The position numbers were made by a program, and so were the translations under genes. Shown piece after piece: positions 42,678 through 54,501 of a stretch of 64,000 bases of DNA. A model generated the notes under the pieces. It was not told the origin of the DNA, searched no databases, and worked only from the letters and a program-made list of their open reading frames with translations. The DNA comes from Meloidogyne chitwoodi (lineage: Eukaryota; Nematoda; Chromadorea; Rhabditida; Meloidogynidae), in assembly GCA_015183035.1 (NCBI GenBank), contig JACZZP010000011.1:1674001-1738000 (forward strand), written 5' to 3'. Positions within the stretch are counted from its first letter, which is position 1. The number at the start of each line of letters is the position of its first letter.

Positions 42678-43659
42678 ATTTAATTATAATTTGATGAATG
42701 ATGGGGATTGTTCACGTGCTTATTTATTTTTCGTGTTTTTTGAATTATTTTTTCCCATTATTTTTGGATTTTCCACTTCTTGAGTTCCCTATCACTTTTA
42801 TTTGACGAAAATAAACTACAATTTACTTTTTGGAATTAAACATAAGAATTTTATACTGAGATGAGATGTTTATTTGTCTTAAAACGCACTCTAAACTTGT
42901 TTACAACAAAAATAATGTTTAAATTTTAATGATTTTATTGATTTTTATGTGAAAAAATGAGTTTTTGGTGGAATTTTATTTTGCAAATTAAATGAGAAAA
43001 AATGAAAATTTGAGAACAAAAAAATAAATTAGTTTATAAGATAAAAGCTTAAAATTTATAACCTGAAAAATTAATATTTCTTTGATTTCACAATTAAAAA
43101 ATAAGATAATGGTGAAGGGATAATTTTAAATTAAATTTAAAATTTTCTTCTAAAAAATTACCGACAAATGGACTTGACATAAAAATATAAAGTTTGCTTG
43201 ATACTAGACGAGGCTAGAGGAAAGTATAGTAGAAGAATGGTAGTATTTGGTAAGAAAATTTATTTAAAAATGAATAATAAAATATTAAATATAAAGAAGT
43301 TAATTTATATTTTTGATTAATTTTAAAACTTAAATGAGCAGGATATAATACTCAGGATATCAAAATTAACATTTTAATATTCAAAGAAAAATAAGGAATT
43401 TTAGCCGACCAGAATCAGGCATTGGAAAACTGGGAATTTTACCTATAGTTTGTTTATTTTTTTAATAGAGAAAAATAAATTTAGAATTAACAAATAAAAT
43501 AATTTTTACTTTAAAAAGGCACAACAGTCAACAACAAAAAGGCCTCTTAATAATTAAATCTTAAAAGTTTCAGCTGAAAATGTAAGCAAATAAGCATCAT
43601 TCCAACAACTTTTAAGAATGATAAAAATAAAATATGTAAAAAAGTATACAACTCAATAT
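42678..43659. other. AT-rich intergenic region
   Basis: No gene, RNA or clear repeat found. Frames seen near 42550-42783 are shadows of LITAF copy 7. Confidence 0.5.
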
Positions 43660-46600
43660 TTAACCATCTGATGAACATCCAGTTCCGTGAGTTCTAAAAT
43701 GACGAGGAAAATTTTCAACAGGATGATAACCTTCACAAACGGGACATCGCTTTTTGTCTATTAAGTAATCCTCACGAATATCTTCGAATGGTTTTTGAGT
43801 ATAATTGTCACGAAGATAATTCAAAAGTTCTTCCGGTGTTTTAAGCAAAAAAACATCATATCCAATCTGAAAAAGTTTCATTTGAATGTTTTTTTATTAA
43901 AAAAGATTCAGACAATCATTAAATATCCAAAAGCTTCCAATAATAAATAACATAAAAAAATAATGTTTTGTAGCTTTAGTGTTTGGCCTTTTTCAGTTTT
44001 AAGGCATTTGTCAAAAAAGATTTAAAAAATATATACTTACACTTTCCGCAAATTTTTTCGTCTCCAAACGTTCGGTAATCAATATTAAATTTTTCTTTGA
44101 AAATTTATTACGTAAACGCATCATAACATTTTGCAATTCAGTGTTGCTTCGATTAATACAAAACACTAAAAATTTTATTTAAATTAAATTTAAGAAAAAT
44201 ACCGTTATCTGACTTAATGTATTCAGACATTCTTCCTAACATTAAAGTTGCCAAGGATCCTGCAATACTGCCATTCATTGGTTGGTACGAAATAACAGCA
44301 TTTACGCACTCGCTTAAAATTATTTGAATGCATTACTCATCTTTCACAATAATTTATAATTTTAAATCTTGGACTTAATTCAACAAATTAGACCCTTCTT
44401 AATTATAAACATAACTGACTTAAGAACAAAGTTTGCATATGACCAAAGGTCACATCTTGATATGTTTTAAAGCAAAACGTTCCTAGGTTAGTGTTTTAAA
44501 AGTTGTTTTGCCCCTCATCAACTACTGAGTGATATTTTACAAAAAATCAAATGAGGATCTAACCCAGCACTTTAGTATAAAATTGAAATAAACCTTCGAA
44601 AGATCATGCTTAAGCAGTCCCTATAAAATGCAAATATTTGTCCTTGATTCGTAGTCTTAATTATAATATATAAAAAATATGAAGAATATAAAAAGTTAAA
44701 CCTCAATAGACTGAACATGGTTGAACAAAACTTCCGGATCAATTTCAAATGGTCTAATAAACTCTGTAAGAAAATAAGTTAGATATCATTCTAATACTTT
44801 AATGATTAACATAGTTCTTATAACTTTAAAAAGAATTAAAAACTCAAATAGGTGTTTTTATATTTTTGGATCTCAGCAGTTCAAAAAAATATCAAACGAG
44901 ATCTGATTCTATTTGAAATTGCTTGCTTTGGCTTTCGCTCTTATTTAATCTTATATAAATAATAAATTTAAATCAAACCGAAAAATTCTTGAAAACTTTT
45001 ATTTTGTTCAAATCGGTCTCGGATAACATCACATTTTCGAGTTATTGATAAAATATTTGAATGATTCGTTTCACTTAAGAATGAGGTTGAAAGCAGTTTT
45101 GTTGAAATTGAACAATTATATTTAGCCTTAAACGCCATAATTTCCTATAAATTAAAATATTTTATAATCAATTTTTAATTTTATAATAAAATAGTAATCT
45201 ATACTTAATGACGCGGTTAATGAGAAAATGGTTACTGACAATGATTTATGAACAAGTACCAGGTTATATATGTAAAGTTCCAAATGTTACCATGATAAAA
45301 ACAAATCTTTAAAATTATCTTACCAACGCATTGCGAGAATCAATAATGTTCACATTATTGATATGTGAATCATTTAATAAAAAGCCATGTCGTATTATAT
45401 TTGTCAAAGCATCACTCAGCAAATTGTCAAACAATGGAACCAAACAAGATAAGTCATCCCATAGAAACACAGTTGTTTGATGAACACGCTGTAATGAGGA
45501 TTTTAAAAAAAGTTTAATGTTTATTGTGTTAATAATACATGAGTACTCGATCCCATTTGAATTTAATATCAAATAAATAGAGAATATTAAATTTAATTAT
45601 TCTAAAAATTATTAAAAATCAATATAAATTTAATCTTATTTTCAAAATATGGAAGTGAACATCATTTTAATATCTATTAAATTTAAATAGGTGTTGGCGA
45701 AGTGTATTTTTAACCTTTAAACGGGTCAAAAACGTTTAGCGAACCCACATCTCAGTGTTCGACAATTAGGTCAACGGCCAAAAATTAACCAGTTACTTTT
45801 GGTTTTGTGAAATAAGATAATTTGTCCTGCCGTGGACCGAAATGTTGGAGTCACGTTTAGGGTGAAAAAGGAAATATTTGTGTTGGCATTTTGTCCAGTT
45901 TGTCTTTTGTTAGATTAATTTTTAGAAATGACATTTTATCCTTCGGAACGGAATTTCATCTTTAACTTATGTGAATATAAATTTTTGTAAATATTTTTTA
46001 TTTGACTTTTCAAATATAAACCTAATATCAATTTCTGTTAAACTACAAATCTAGATAATGGACAATAAACTTAAATTTCATTAACCAATTAAACTGTTAT
46101 ACAATTGTCTTATTTTAACCTGAATATCTTTTGCCAATTGGTCAAATTGCCAATTCGGTCAAGTAATAAATCGCCCCCAATAGATCCAAATTTCTGCGGG
46201 ACAACTAGTTGTAAGATATTTGACCAATTGGCTAATTAGATATTCAGGGTTTCGATATTCATTGGTAGACCCATTTAAAATATAGAAAAATTTACCTCCA
46301 TAATATTTTTAAAATTTTTTCCTACAAATAGTTTGACAATACCAGAAGATGTTAATATATTGTACCAGCAGTATTTTCTGATTTTATTTTTTGTTGTTGA
46401 CATTTTATTGCTAAAATACATATAAAAATTTAATCTAATTTTTTATTTTTCAAAACTAATACTTCCAGTTTTTCAATAAATTTTACTTTTGGAATTTGAT
46501 GCTCTCAGGCTTTTTAATGGGATTGAACCATGTCCTTGAAGTAAATTCTTAATTTAGTTAAATTCCTTATGTCAAAAATGTTATGGATCAGAAATATTCT

Positions 46601-47072
46601 TGAACAAAATTTTAAAAAATAACGAAATACTTTTGATTAAAAAAAATAAATTTTTGATTATAAATGTTAATGGTTCAATTTGATACAATTCCATTATTCC
46701 TTTAAATTGGTATTTTGAATGGTTTGTCATTTTTATTTAAAATTGGTTAAAATTGATAATCTTATGCACAAAAATCAAAAGGCCTTTAGAAATATATTAA
46801 ATTAAAAAATAGTCTCAACCTAAACACCGTTTTTGTGATATACCTAGTCTAGTCAATAGTTAACTTCTTATTATCTTTTTAGGAATATTTCAAAAAATCG
46901 GTTATTTTATAATTTTGTGTAATTAAATTAAATATTACCATGCTTTTAATTTAATATAATATAAATTACAAGATGCTTTAAATATATCAATAAGAAGTTC
47001 AAGAGGCATTGTTTTTGTTTGATTTATTAATTTTTTTATTATATTATTTTGTTGATGTTTGTCTTGATCCAT
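43660..47072 (-). CDS. eight-exon gene of unknown function with C2H2-like C-terminus
   Basis: Exons (high to low): 47072-46939, 46410-46296, 45488-45324, 45144-44979, 44763-44712, 44312-44203, 44165-44041 and 43866-43660, totalling 1074 nt in one frame (357 aa). The N-terminus reads TMPLELLIDIFKA, which resembles the first helix of an F-box but is too short to assign. The middle is mixed helical sequence with VFLWDDLSCLVPLFDNLL and FIRPFEIDPEVLFNH. The last exon has CPVCEGYH...RHFRTHG, spacing Cys-x2-Cys-x11-His-x3-His, a C2H2-like zinc site. The exon 5 donor (CA|gt) is the least certain; the more obvious donor at 44702 breaks the frame. Intron 2 contains a short inverted repeat (CCAATTGG cores, 46120-46250). 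Family not recognised. Confidence 0.6.
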
Positions 47073-47942
47073 ATTTTTTAAAAAATATAAGAAAGTTTTT
47101 CTTTATACGAAAGGTTTTTTAATTTAAAGAGAAGAGATCTTAAATATAAAAATAATGTTTTGCATAAAATTTGAAAAAGCATTTTTTATTTAATTTTAAT
47201 TTTATTTTATAAGCATAATTTATTTATTTTACAGGGTCAAATTGATTACTTATATTTGTCCCCCATTTTCTATAAAAATAATGTGGTCAGATGACCTTGA
47301 CATGAAGGCGTAGTAGTACTTTTTATTGATGCCAAAAAGTATAAAGATGAAGAAAAAACGATGGATAAAAATTAAATTAGGTAAAAATATTTAAAATAAA
47401 TAAAGATTTTAAAAATTCAACTTTCTTAATTTATTTATTTTTAATTAAATTGTGAATATAAATCTTTAAAAGATTTTGTAAAATAATTTTAAGTAAGGGT
47501 ATTTTATCTCCTGAACATTTTTTTAAATTATTTTTTAAAGCTTTATTTGCTCTGTTGTTCCATGTTCATAAAGTTTTTTAATAATAAACTTAAAATTTTA
47601 GTTTCTTAATTTTCTAATTAAATTATATTAATATTTTGTACTTTTCCTTTTTTAATTTATTTAATACGTAAAATTTTACATCCTCCTAATTAAATATAAT
47701 AAACAATTTAATCAATCTCTTCTAAAAATGCGACAATATTTTTAAAACATCATTTATTTATTTTAAAATTACTTATCTGATTTAATTAATTTTTGTTTTA
47801 TTTATAAAAAAATATTTTAATCATTTTTTAAATCTTAAATTTAATATATTTAAAATTATCAAAATTAATTTTAAATATATTTGACTCCCCAAATAAAGAT
47901 ACAAAAATTAAACAGAAAGCGTATCCAATGTTAACATTGATT
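47073..47942. other. spacer with the upstream block of a membrane-protein family member
   Basis: From about 47570 the sequence matches the upstream regions of the genes at 54502, 56602 and 57657: AATTTAATCAATCTCTTCTA followed by AAAATGCGACAATATTTT, and a CCAATGTTAACATTGATT-type context at the ATG. The promoter-proximal part of the split copy I therefore lies here. Confidence 0.6.
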
Positions 47943-48717
47943 ATGGAATCTAAACTAGTGAAAGCGTGCACAACTCAGTAGTGTAGATACATGGGGTGTA
48001 AGAAAAGCATAATGTATTAAAAAATTTGGAAAGTTAAAAAAAATTTTGGGTAAAAAATATTTTTGGTTGTTAAAAAGCCCTAACGGGCTTTGGGGCGCGC
48101 TTCGCGCGCTGCTAGAAGTTTTAAATATTCTTGTTAAATGTGCGGGGGTCCCAATGTTTATTACACCTCGGGCCTTCAGCCCTCGCACCTTCATAATAGT
48201 CGATTTCCCATTATCCTTATGAACTCACGCCTTTTTTAAATTTATTTGGCCATTTCAGTGCCACACTCAATTTGGGCACCAAAATGACATGCTCATTGAA
48301 TTTCCCATGCTCGATTAGCTATTATTCCCTTAAATCCCGTATTATTTTTAAAAATTTTTTATTAGGCTGTTTCATTGCGACACTCAACTCTGTCACCATA
48401 ATAACCTGTCCCAAAAAATTCCCCATAGTCGATTACTATTATCTCCAATAAATCTCACATTATTTTTGAATAAATATTTTATTTTTAAATATTTTTTTAT
48501 TTGACCGTTTCATTGACACACTCAACACTAACACCATAATAACTGTACTAAAAAATTCCCCAGTCGATTACTATTATCTTCAATAAATCACACATTATTT
48601 GAATAAGAATTTATTAGCTCGTTTCAATGCCACTCAATTTTGGCACCAAAATGACCATGTCTATTGAATTCCCACTATTCGATTACCCATTGTCAAAATG
48701 TTTTATCATTCTGATAG

Positions 48718-50062
48718 TATCAACTCGGGCCTTCGGCCTCGGTTCTTCATTGCAGATGGATGTCACATCTCGGGACTTCGGCCCTCGTTTCTTTATTACA
48801 AACGGATTAACTCTGGCCTTCGGCCCTCGTTCTTCATTACAGATGGATCACCTCAGGCCTTCGGCCCTCGGTTTTTTAATACAGATGGACACCTCAGGCC
48901 TTCGGCCCTCGTTTCTTATTACAGATGGATCACCGCTGGCCTTCGACTCTCGTTTCTTCACTATAGATGGATCACCTCGGGCCTTCGGCCCTCTGTTCAT
49001 CATTGCAGATGGATGTAACATCTCGGGCCTTCGGCCGTCGTTTCATAATTTCAGATGGATCACACCTCGGACCTTCGGCCATCGTTTCTTCATTGCATAT
49101 GGTGTCACACCTCTGGCCTTCGGCCCTCGTTTCTTAATTGCAGATGGGTGTCTCACCTCGAGCCCTCGCTTCATTATTTCAGATGGATGTCACACCTCAT
49201 CCTTCGGCCCTCGCTTCTACATTTCATATGGGTGTCAAACCTCGGGCCTTCGGCCATCGTTTCTTCATTGCATATGGGTGACACACCTCGGGCCTTCGGC
49301 CATCGTTTCTTCATTGTATATGGGTGTCACACCTCGGGCCTTCGGCCCTCGTTTCTTCATTGCATATTTGTGTCACACCTCGGGCCTTCGGCCCTCGTTT
49401 CATCATTGCAGATGGATGTCAGACCTCGGGACCTCTGTTCAACATTTCATATGGGTGTCAAACCTCGGGCCTTCGGCCATCGTTTCTTCATTGCATATGG
49501 GTGACACACCTCGGGCCTTCGGCCATCGTTTCTTCATTGTATATGGGTGTCACACCTCGGGCCTTCGGCCCTCGTTTCTTCATTGCATATTGGTGTCACA
49601 CCTCGGGCCTTCGGCCCTCGTTTCATCATTGCAGATGGATGTCAGACCTCGGGACCTCTGTTCAACATTTCATATGGGTGTCAAACCTCGGGCCTTCGGC
49701 CATCGTTTCTTCATTGCATATGGGTGACACACCTCGGGCCTTCGGCCATCGTTTCTTCATTGTATATGGGTGTCACACCTCGGGCCTTCGGCCCTCGTTT
49801 CTTCATTGCATATTGGTGTCACACCTCGGGCCTTCGGCCCTCGTTTCATCATTGCAGATGGATGTCAGACCTCGGGACCTCTGTTCAACATTTCATATGG
49901 GTGTCAAACCTCGGGCCTTCGGCCCACGGTTCATCCTTGCAGATGGATGTCAGACCTCGGGTCTTCGGCCCTCGGTTCTACCATTTCAGATGGATGCCAC
50001 ATCTCGGGCCTTCGGCCCTCGGTTTATTATTACATATGGACACCTTGGGCCTTCGGTTCTTC
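48718..50062. repeat. GGGCCTTCGGCCC hairpin array with 223-bp higher-order unit
   Basis: Roughly 45-60 bp units of the form CTCGGGCCTTCGGCCCTCG plus a spacer like TTTCTTCATTGCATATGGGT. Each core can fold as a stem capped by TTCG. From about 49260 to 49900 groups of units repeat almost exactly every 223 bp (equivalent points at 49324, 49547 and 49770). Long open frames across it on the plus strand are by-products of the repeat. Confidence 0.9.
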
Positions 50063-50779
50063 ATTCAGATGGATGCTTCAACTCAGCTTTCTGGGATCCT
50101 TTTTCTGATGGATATTAAAACTAAACTCACTGTGCCTCATTTTAAAGGGATGCTACAACGCAGCCTTATATATACCCCTTTTCTCGTAGGTTTCACCCTC
50201 ATAACCCCCATAGCTAAAATTTTGACCCACCGTAACTTGGTCAAAACTGACCCAAAAATTTAAATAAAAATATTTTTAGACTCAGCTTCATGAGGGCTTT
50301 CAAATGATATATCATTTGCCCATATTACATTAATTTTGATGTCTGCCATTTTTTACCTCAAAATTTTGATGGGATTTTATGCCAAAAATTTTAAAAATTC
50401 ACAACTTTTTCAAAAGAAACCTTTTTTAACTTTTTAAAATGATATTATGTGTTAAAAAATGAGCTTTATTGTATAAAAATACTTTCAGTCCAATCCAATG
50501 GCAAAAACCCCGAAAAATTTTCAAAAACCCGAATATTTTATTTTTAAGTTTTTCGACCATAAGTACCCCTAACTTTAAAATTTTTCAACTTTTTCTTCAT
50601 TCAAAAAATAACTAATTTTTTGCTTTATTTAATAACCTTTGTTACAGTCTAATCTGACCAAAATTCACAAAGTTAAGGTCAATTGAATTTTTTGGAAATA
50701 TTCGAAAAGGGGTACCCCTTTGGAAAAATAATATGGAAAATTTTAGTTGATTTTTTTTCGAAAAAATCGATTTTCTGAG

Positions 50780-51060
50780 GTAATAATACTACAATTGCAA
50801 TTTTGTAAATTTGTACAATTATGCTTTTGTACTATTGCACTTTTGTACAATTGTAATTTTGACAGTTGTACTATTGTACTTTTGTAAAATTTTACAATTG
50901 TACATTTGTGATTTTGTACATGTAATTTGTACAATTGCAATTTTGTACGTTTATACATTTGTACTTTTGTAAAAGTTTACAATTGTACGTTTGTACAATT
51001 GCAATTTTGTACATTTGTACTTTTGTACAATTGTACTTTTGTAAATTTGTATTTGTACAT
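50780..51060. repeat. TTGTAC/ACAATTGTA-rich simple repeat
   Basis: Degenerate tandem of 9-12 bp units such as TTTTGTACAATTGTA, self-complementary in part. It resumes at 51851-51975 on the other side of the 15-bp array. Confidence 0.8.
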
Positions 51061-51205
51061 TGCTTCATAACTTTGCTTCAATTTCCCCTGCTTCAAAACC
51101 TTGCTTCACTTTTTCCCCTGCTTCAGAAACTTTGCTTCACATTTTTTCTCTTCTTTTATGACAGGTCACTCTCAACTGATTGATATATCTTAAAGGCTTT
51201 TCAAA
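51060..51205 (+). repeat. direct repeat flanking the 15-bp array, copy 1
   Basis: TGCTTC-rich stretch ending in TTATGACAGGTCACTCTCAAC and TGATATATCTTAAAGGCTTTT; copy 2 is at 51975-52108. With the TTGTAC tracts it shows that a segment of about 900 bp arose by tandem duplication. Confidence 0.85.
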
Positions 51206-51850
51206 GTGTCTCAGACTCAAGTGTCTCAGACTCAAGTGTCTCAGACTCAAGTGTCTCAGACTCAAGTGTCTCAGACTCAAGTGTCTCAGACTCAAGTGTC
51301 TCAGACTCAAGTGTCTCAGACTCAAGTGTCTCAGACTCAAGTGTCTCAGACTCAAGTGTCTCAGACTCAAGTGTCTCAGACTCAAGTGTCTCAGACTCAA
51401 GTGTCTCAGACTCAAGTGTCTCAGACTCAAGTGTCTCAGACTCAAGTGTCTCAGACTCAAGTGTCTCAGACTCAAGTGTCTCAGACTCAAGTGTCTCAGA
51501 CTCAAGTGTCTCAGACTCAAGTGTCTCAGACTCAAGTGTCTCAGACTCAAGTGTCTCAGACTCAAGTGTCTCAGACTCAAGTGTCTCAGACTCAAGTGTC
51601 TCAGACTCAAGTGTCTCAGACTCAAGTGTCTCAGACTCAAGTGTCTCAGACTCAAGTGTCTCAGACTCAAGTGTCTCAGACTCAAGTGTCTCAGACTCAA
51701 GTGTCTCAGACTCAAGTGTCTCAGACTCAAGTGTCTCAGACTCAAGTGTCTCAGACTCAAGTGTCTCAGACTCAAGTGTCTCAGACTCAAGTGTCTCAGA
51801 CTCAAGTGTCTCAGACTCAAGTGTCTCAGACTCAAGTGTCTCAGACTCAA
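51206..51850. repeat. 15-bp minisatellite, 43 perfect copies
   Basis: GTGTCTCAGACTCAA repeated 43 times in 645 bp with no variant that I can find. Because 15 is a multiple of 3, several frames are open on both strands (VSQTQ, CLRLK, LESET and LSLRH repeats). These lack start context, codon variation or flanking exons and are not called as genes. Confidence 0.95.
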
Positions 51851-51974
51851 GATACATTTGTACAATTGTACTTTTGTACAATTGTAATTTTGTACAATTG
51901 TACTTTTGTAAATTTGCACAATTTTACTTTATACAATTGTACTTTTGTACAATTGTACTTTGTTACAATTGTAC

Positions 51975-52108
51975 ATTGCTTCAGTTTTAACTTGCTTCAA
52001 CCCTTGCTTCACTTTTTTCCTGCTTCAGAAACTTTTTGCTTCACATTTTCCCACTTCTTTTATGACAGGTCACTCTCAACTGATTGATATATCTTAAAGG
52101 CTTTTAAA
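51975..52108 (+). repeat. direct repeat flanking the 15-bp array, copy 2
   Basis: Matches 51060-51205 with small gaps; ends TCTCAACTGATTGATATATC then TTAAAGGCTTTT. Confidence 0.85.
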
Positions 52109-54501
52109 TTTTTCAATTTACAAAAAATTTCGGGATTTTGAATTTTTGCCCCCCAATAACTACCTTTTAAATTCGAAGTTCGACTTCGAGTTTTTTCCTA
52201 CGGATATCTAATTGTTCTGCTTCAATCGCCTCCCAGCAGAACTTTTCCGCTATCTCATACCGTTCCCGAGATATCCATGTGACCATCGCGATTTAGGTAC
52301 CAAGGGACCCCCGCAGGTCCGAAGTCATAATTTTTCCTGATAGCCCATAAAAAGTACCCAGCAAGATGTGAAACTTTTAGAGCTCTAACTTTATCCGTTA
52401 AAGAGCTTTAATTTTTTTTAAATTTGTTGTTAGCTATTATAAATCTATACTAATTAAATAATAATTCTAAATTAATAAATGAAGAACAACAAACTAATAA
52501 TATTGAAGAGAGAATTAGCATTGATTCTCAAGATGTAATAAATCTATTTTTTATTTTTAAGGACTAATTATTTAAATTCTTAAATTTTACCTAAATAAAT
52601 TTATTTATTTAAGTCTCAATTAATGGATGCCTCAGATTTATTAGTTGATAAGTCAAAAAAATCGAATAATTCTGATGAATCGGATATAAAGGTAAATATA
52701 CTTATAAATATATTTTTATTATTTTTTAATCAAAAATATTTAAATGTTAAATAAACTCACAAAAATAACTTTATTTAAATTTTAGTTTATAAAAAAACTT
52801 GTATTAAAGCAAATATTAAAAATTATAATTTGTTTATCTTTTATTGTATTAATATTTTTAATATTTGGTCTGTGAAACATTTTGCTGTTCAAAATATGGA
52901 AAATATTTTAATTTTTTACAAAAAGAACAATTTTAGCAAAAATTTTATATCCTCATAATTTTAATGAAAATTGATCTTTTATCTAATTATTTTTTATTTT
53001 TATTTTAATGATAATTAAAAATAATTAATTAATTACTTTATTATTTTAAAATAAATTTCTAAATAATTTTAAATAAAATTTTGAATTTTATTATAAATTA
53101 ATTTATCGAAAATATTTAGTTAATTTATGAAATAAAAAATTTAAATAAAATATAGATGTCTCACTTACATTAATTGATAAAATAGAATTAGGCGAAAAGC
53201 TAAAAATATATTAGGCATTATTATTATTATTTAATCAAACAAATTTTTAAAAAATAAAATTTTTCTTTGATTAAACTCAAAGTAAACGTTCTTCCATAAA
53301 AAAATATTTTTTTTTTAAATTTTAGGATTCAAACATAAAGGAAATATTAATATGTATAGTTAAGTTATTCTTAATTGGATTATCAATATATATTTTAATA
53401 AAATTCAATAATTGGATAGATGAAACTTTTTGTTGTATTACAGGATTTGTAGGATATAAGTCATGCGAAAGATCAATTTTTACAATTATTTTTAAACCAG
53501 AAGATTTTAGTAAAAATTGCACAATTAACCTATAAATATAATTTTTATTGCTTCATTTTAATAATTAATTAATTGTTAATTAATTAAAAATAATTAATTA
53601 TTTAATTTGTACTTGTGTATTATTGTTCTCACATTTTTTAACAATTTCTAGATAAACAATTTGATACTATTCATTTCCTCAGACCAACAGAAGATAAAGC
53701 GCAATATATTTAAAAAATAATAAGTTTTGTGTTTGGAAACCAATTTCCATTTCTAACTGGCGATATCCCTTTATATTATATTGTCACTTTTGACATGTTC
53801 CAAAATATAATTTCATTTAATGTCCATTGTAACATTTTATATTTTTTGGTAAAAGACCACACTATTGCAAAAATGTATTGGCAGCTATCTCAGTTGTTGG
53901 TAAATCCCAAAATTTAATTTAATTAATATAAAACCATACGGGTATTTTAATTTTTATATCTAAATAAAATAAATACATTGTTAATTAAAATAAAATAAAT
54001 GTTAATGTTTACAGAAGAATAAAGCTACCTTCAAAAAATACTATTTAGTAAATAAATAATTTTTAATACTAGTTTTTAAAATGTGCGTACAGATAATACA
54101 CAAATACCAATTTTTTTACTGAGAATATATTTTTAAATATTTATTTAAATTTATATAATTTTTTATTAATTAATAATAAACTTAAAATTCGTTTTTTATT
54201 TTCTAATTAAATTATAATATTGTTTTTGTACTTTTGTTTAAATTTAACGTTTATTTCTAAGTAAAATTTTACATCCTTTTAATTAAATATATAATAAACA
54301 ATTTAATCAATCTCTTCTAAAAATGCGACAATATTTTATTTATTTTTTAACGTCATTTATTTAATTTTAAAATTAATTTGAATTAGTTACCTCCTTTTGT
54401 TTTATATATTTAAAAAAATATTTTATCATTTTTTAAAATAAATTTAATATATTTAACTTACATTATAAGAACAACAAAAGTACCCAATATTATCATTAAT
54501 T

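Larger units (their letters stand above)
47958..52442. mobile_element. 4.5-kb repeat-rich insertion
   Basis: Flanked by imperfect 10-bp direct repeats (ATCTAAACTA at 47948-47957, ATCTATACTA at 52443-52452). No transposase, reverse transcriptase or terminal inverted repeat was recognised. It contains G/C hairpins (GCGCGCTTCGCGCGC near 48093), the UUCG-hairpin array, TTGTAC-rich tracts and the 15-bp array. Type unknown: a non-autonomous element or satellite block. Confidence 0.55.
47943..53535 (+). pseudogene. small membrane protein family, copy I, split by a 4.5-kb insertion
   Basis: The first codons (ATGGAATCTAAA) are at 47943 and the rest resumes at about 52453 after foreign DNA (47958-52442). 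Remaining parts: end of exon 1 (to 52530, NNIEERISIDSQD), exon 2 52614-52691 (SQLMDASDLLVD), a decayed exon 3 near 52786-52950, and an intact exon 3 at 53326-53535 with a transmembrane segment and ETFCCITGFVGYKSCERSIF. The frame between the two halves does not match, so it is probably dead. The double exon 3 is unique to this copy. Confidence 0.7.

Noticed and set aside
42550..42783. 77-codon hydrophobic frame overlapping LITAF copy 7
   Set aside because: It is exon 3 of copy 7 read one base out of frame.
48627..50263. Several plus-strand open frames of 106-366 codons (GLRPSF/AFGPRF-type repeats)
   Set aside because: They are overlapping readings of the hairpin repeat in all frames; none has independent coding evidence.
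51206..51850. CRISPR-like array
   Set aside because: There are no spacers; the units are strictly contiguous, and the genome is eukaryotic.
51137..51919. Long open frames on both strands of about 226-293 codons through the 15-bp array
   Set aside because: They are periodic translations of one 15-bp unit in several frames, with no splice context, codon variation or homology.
53729..53917. 62-codon frame downstream of membrane family copy I
   Set aside because: Hydrophobic A/T-rich chance frame with no splice partners or relatives in the window.
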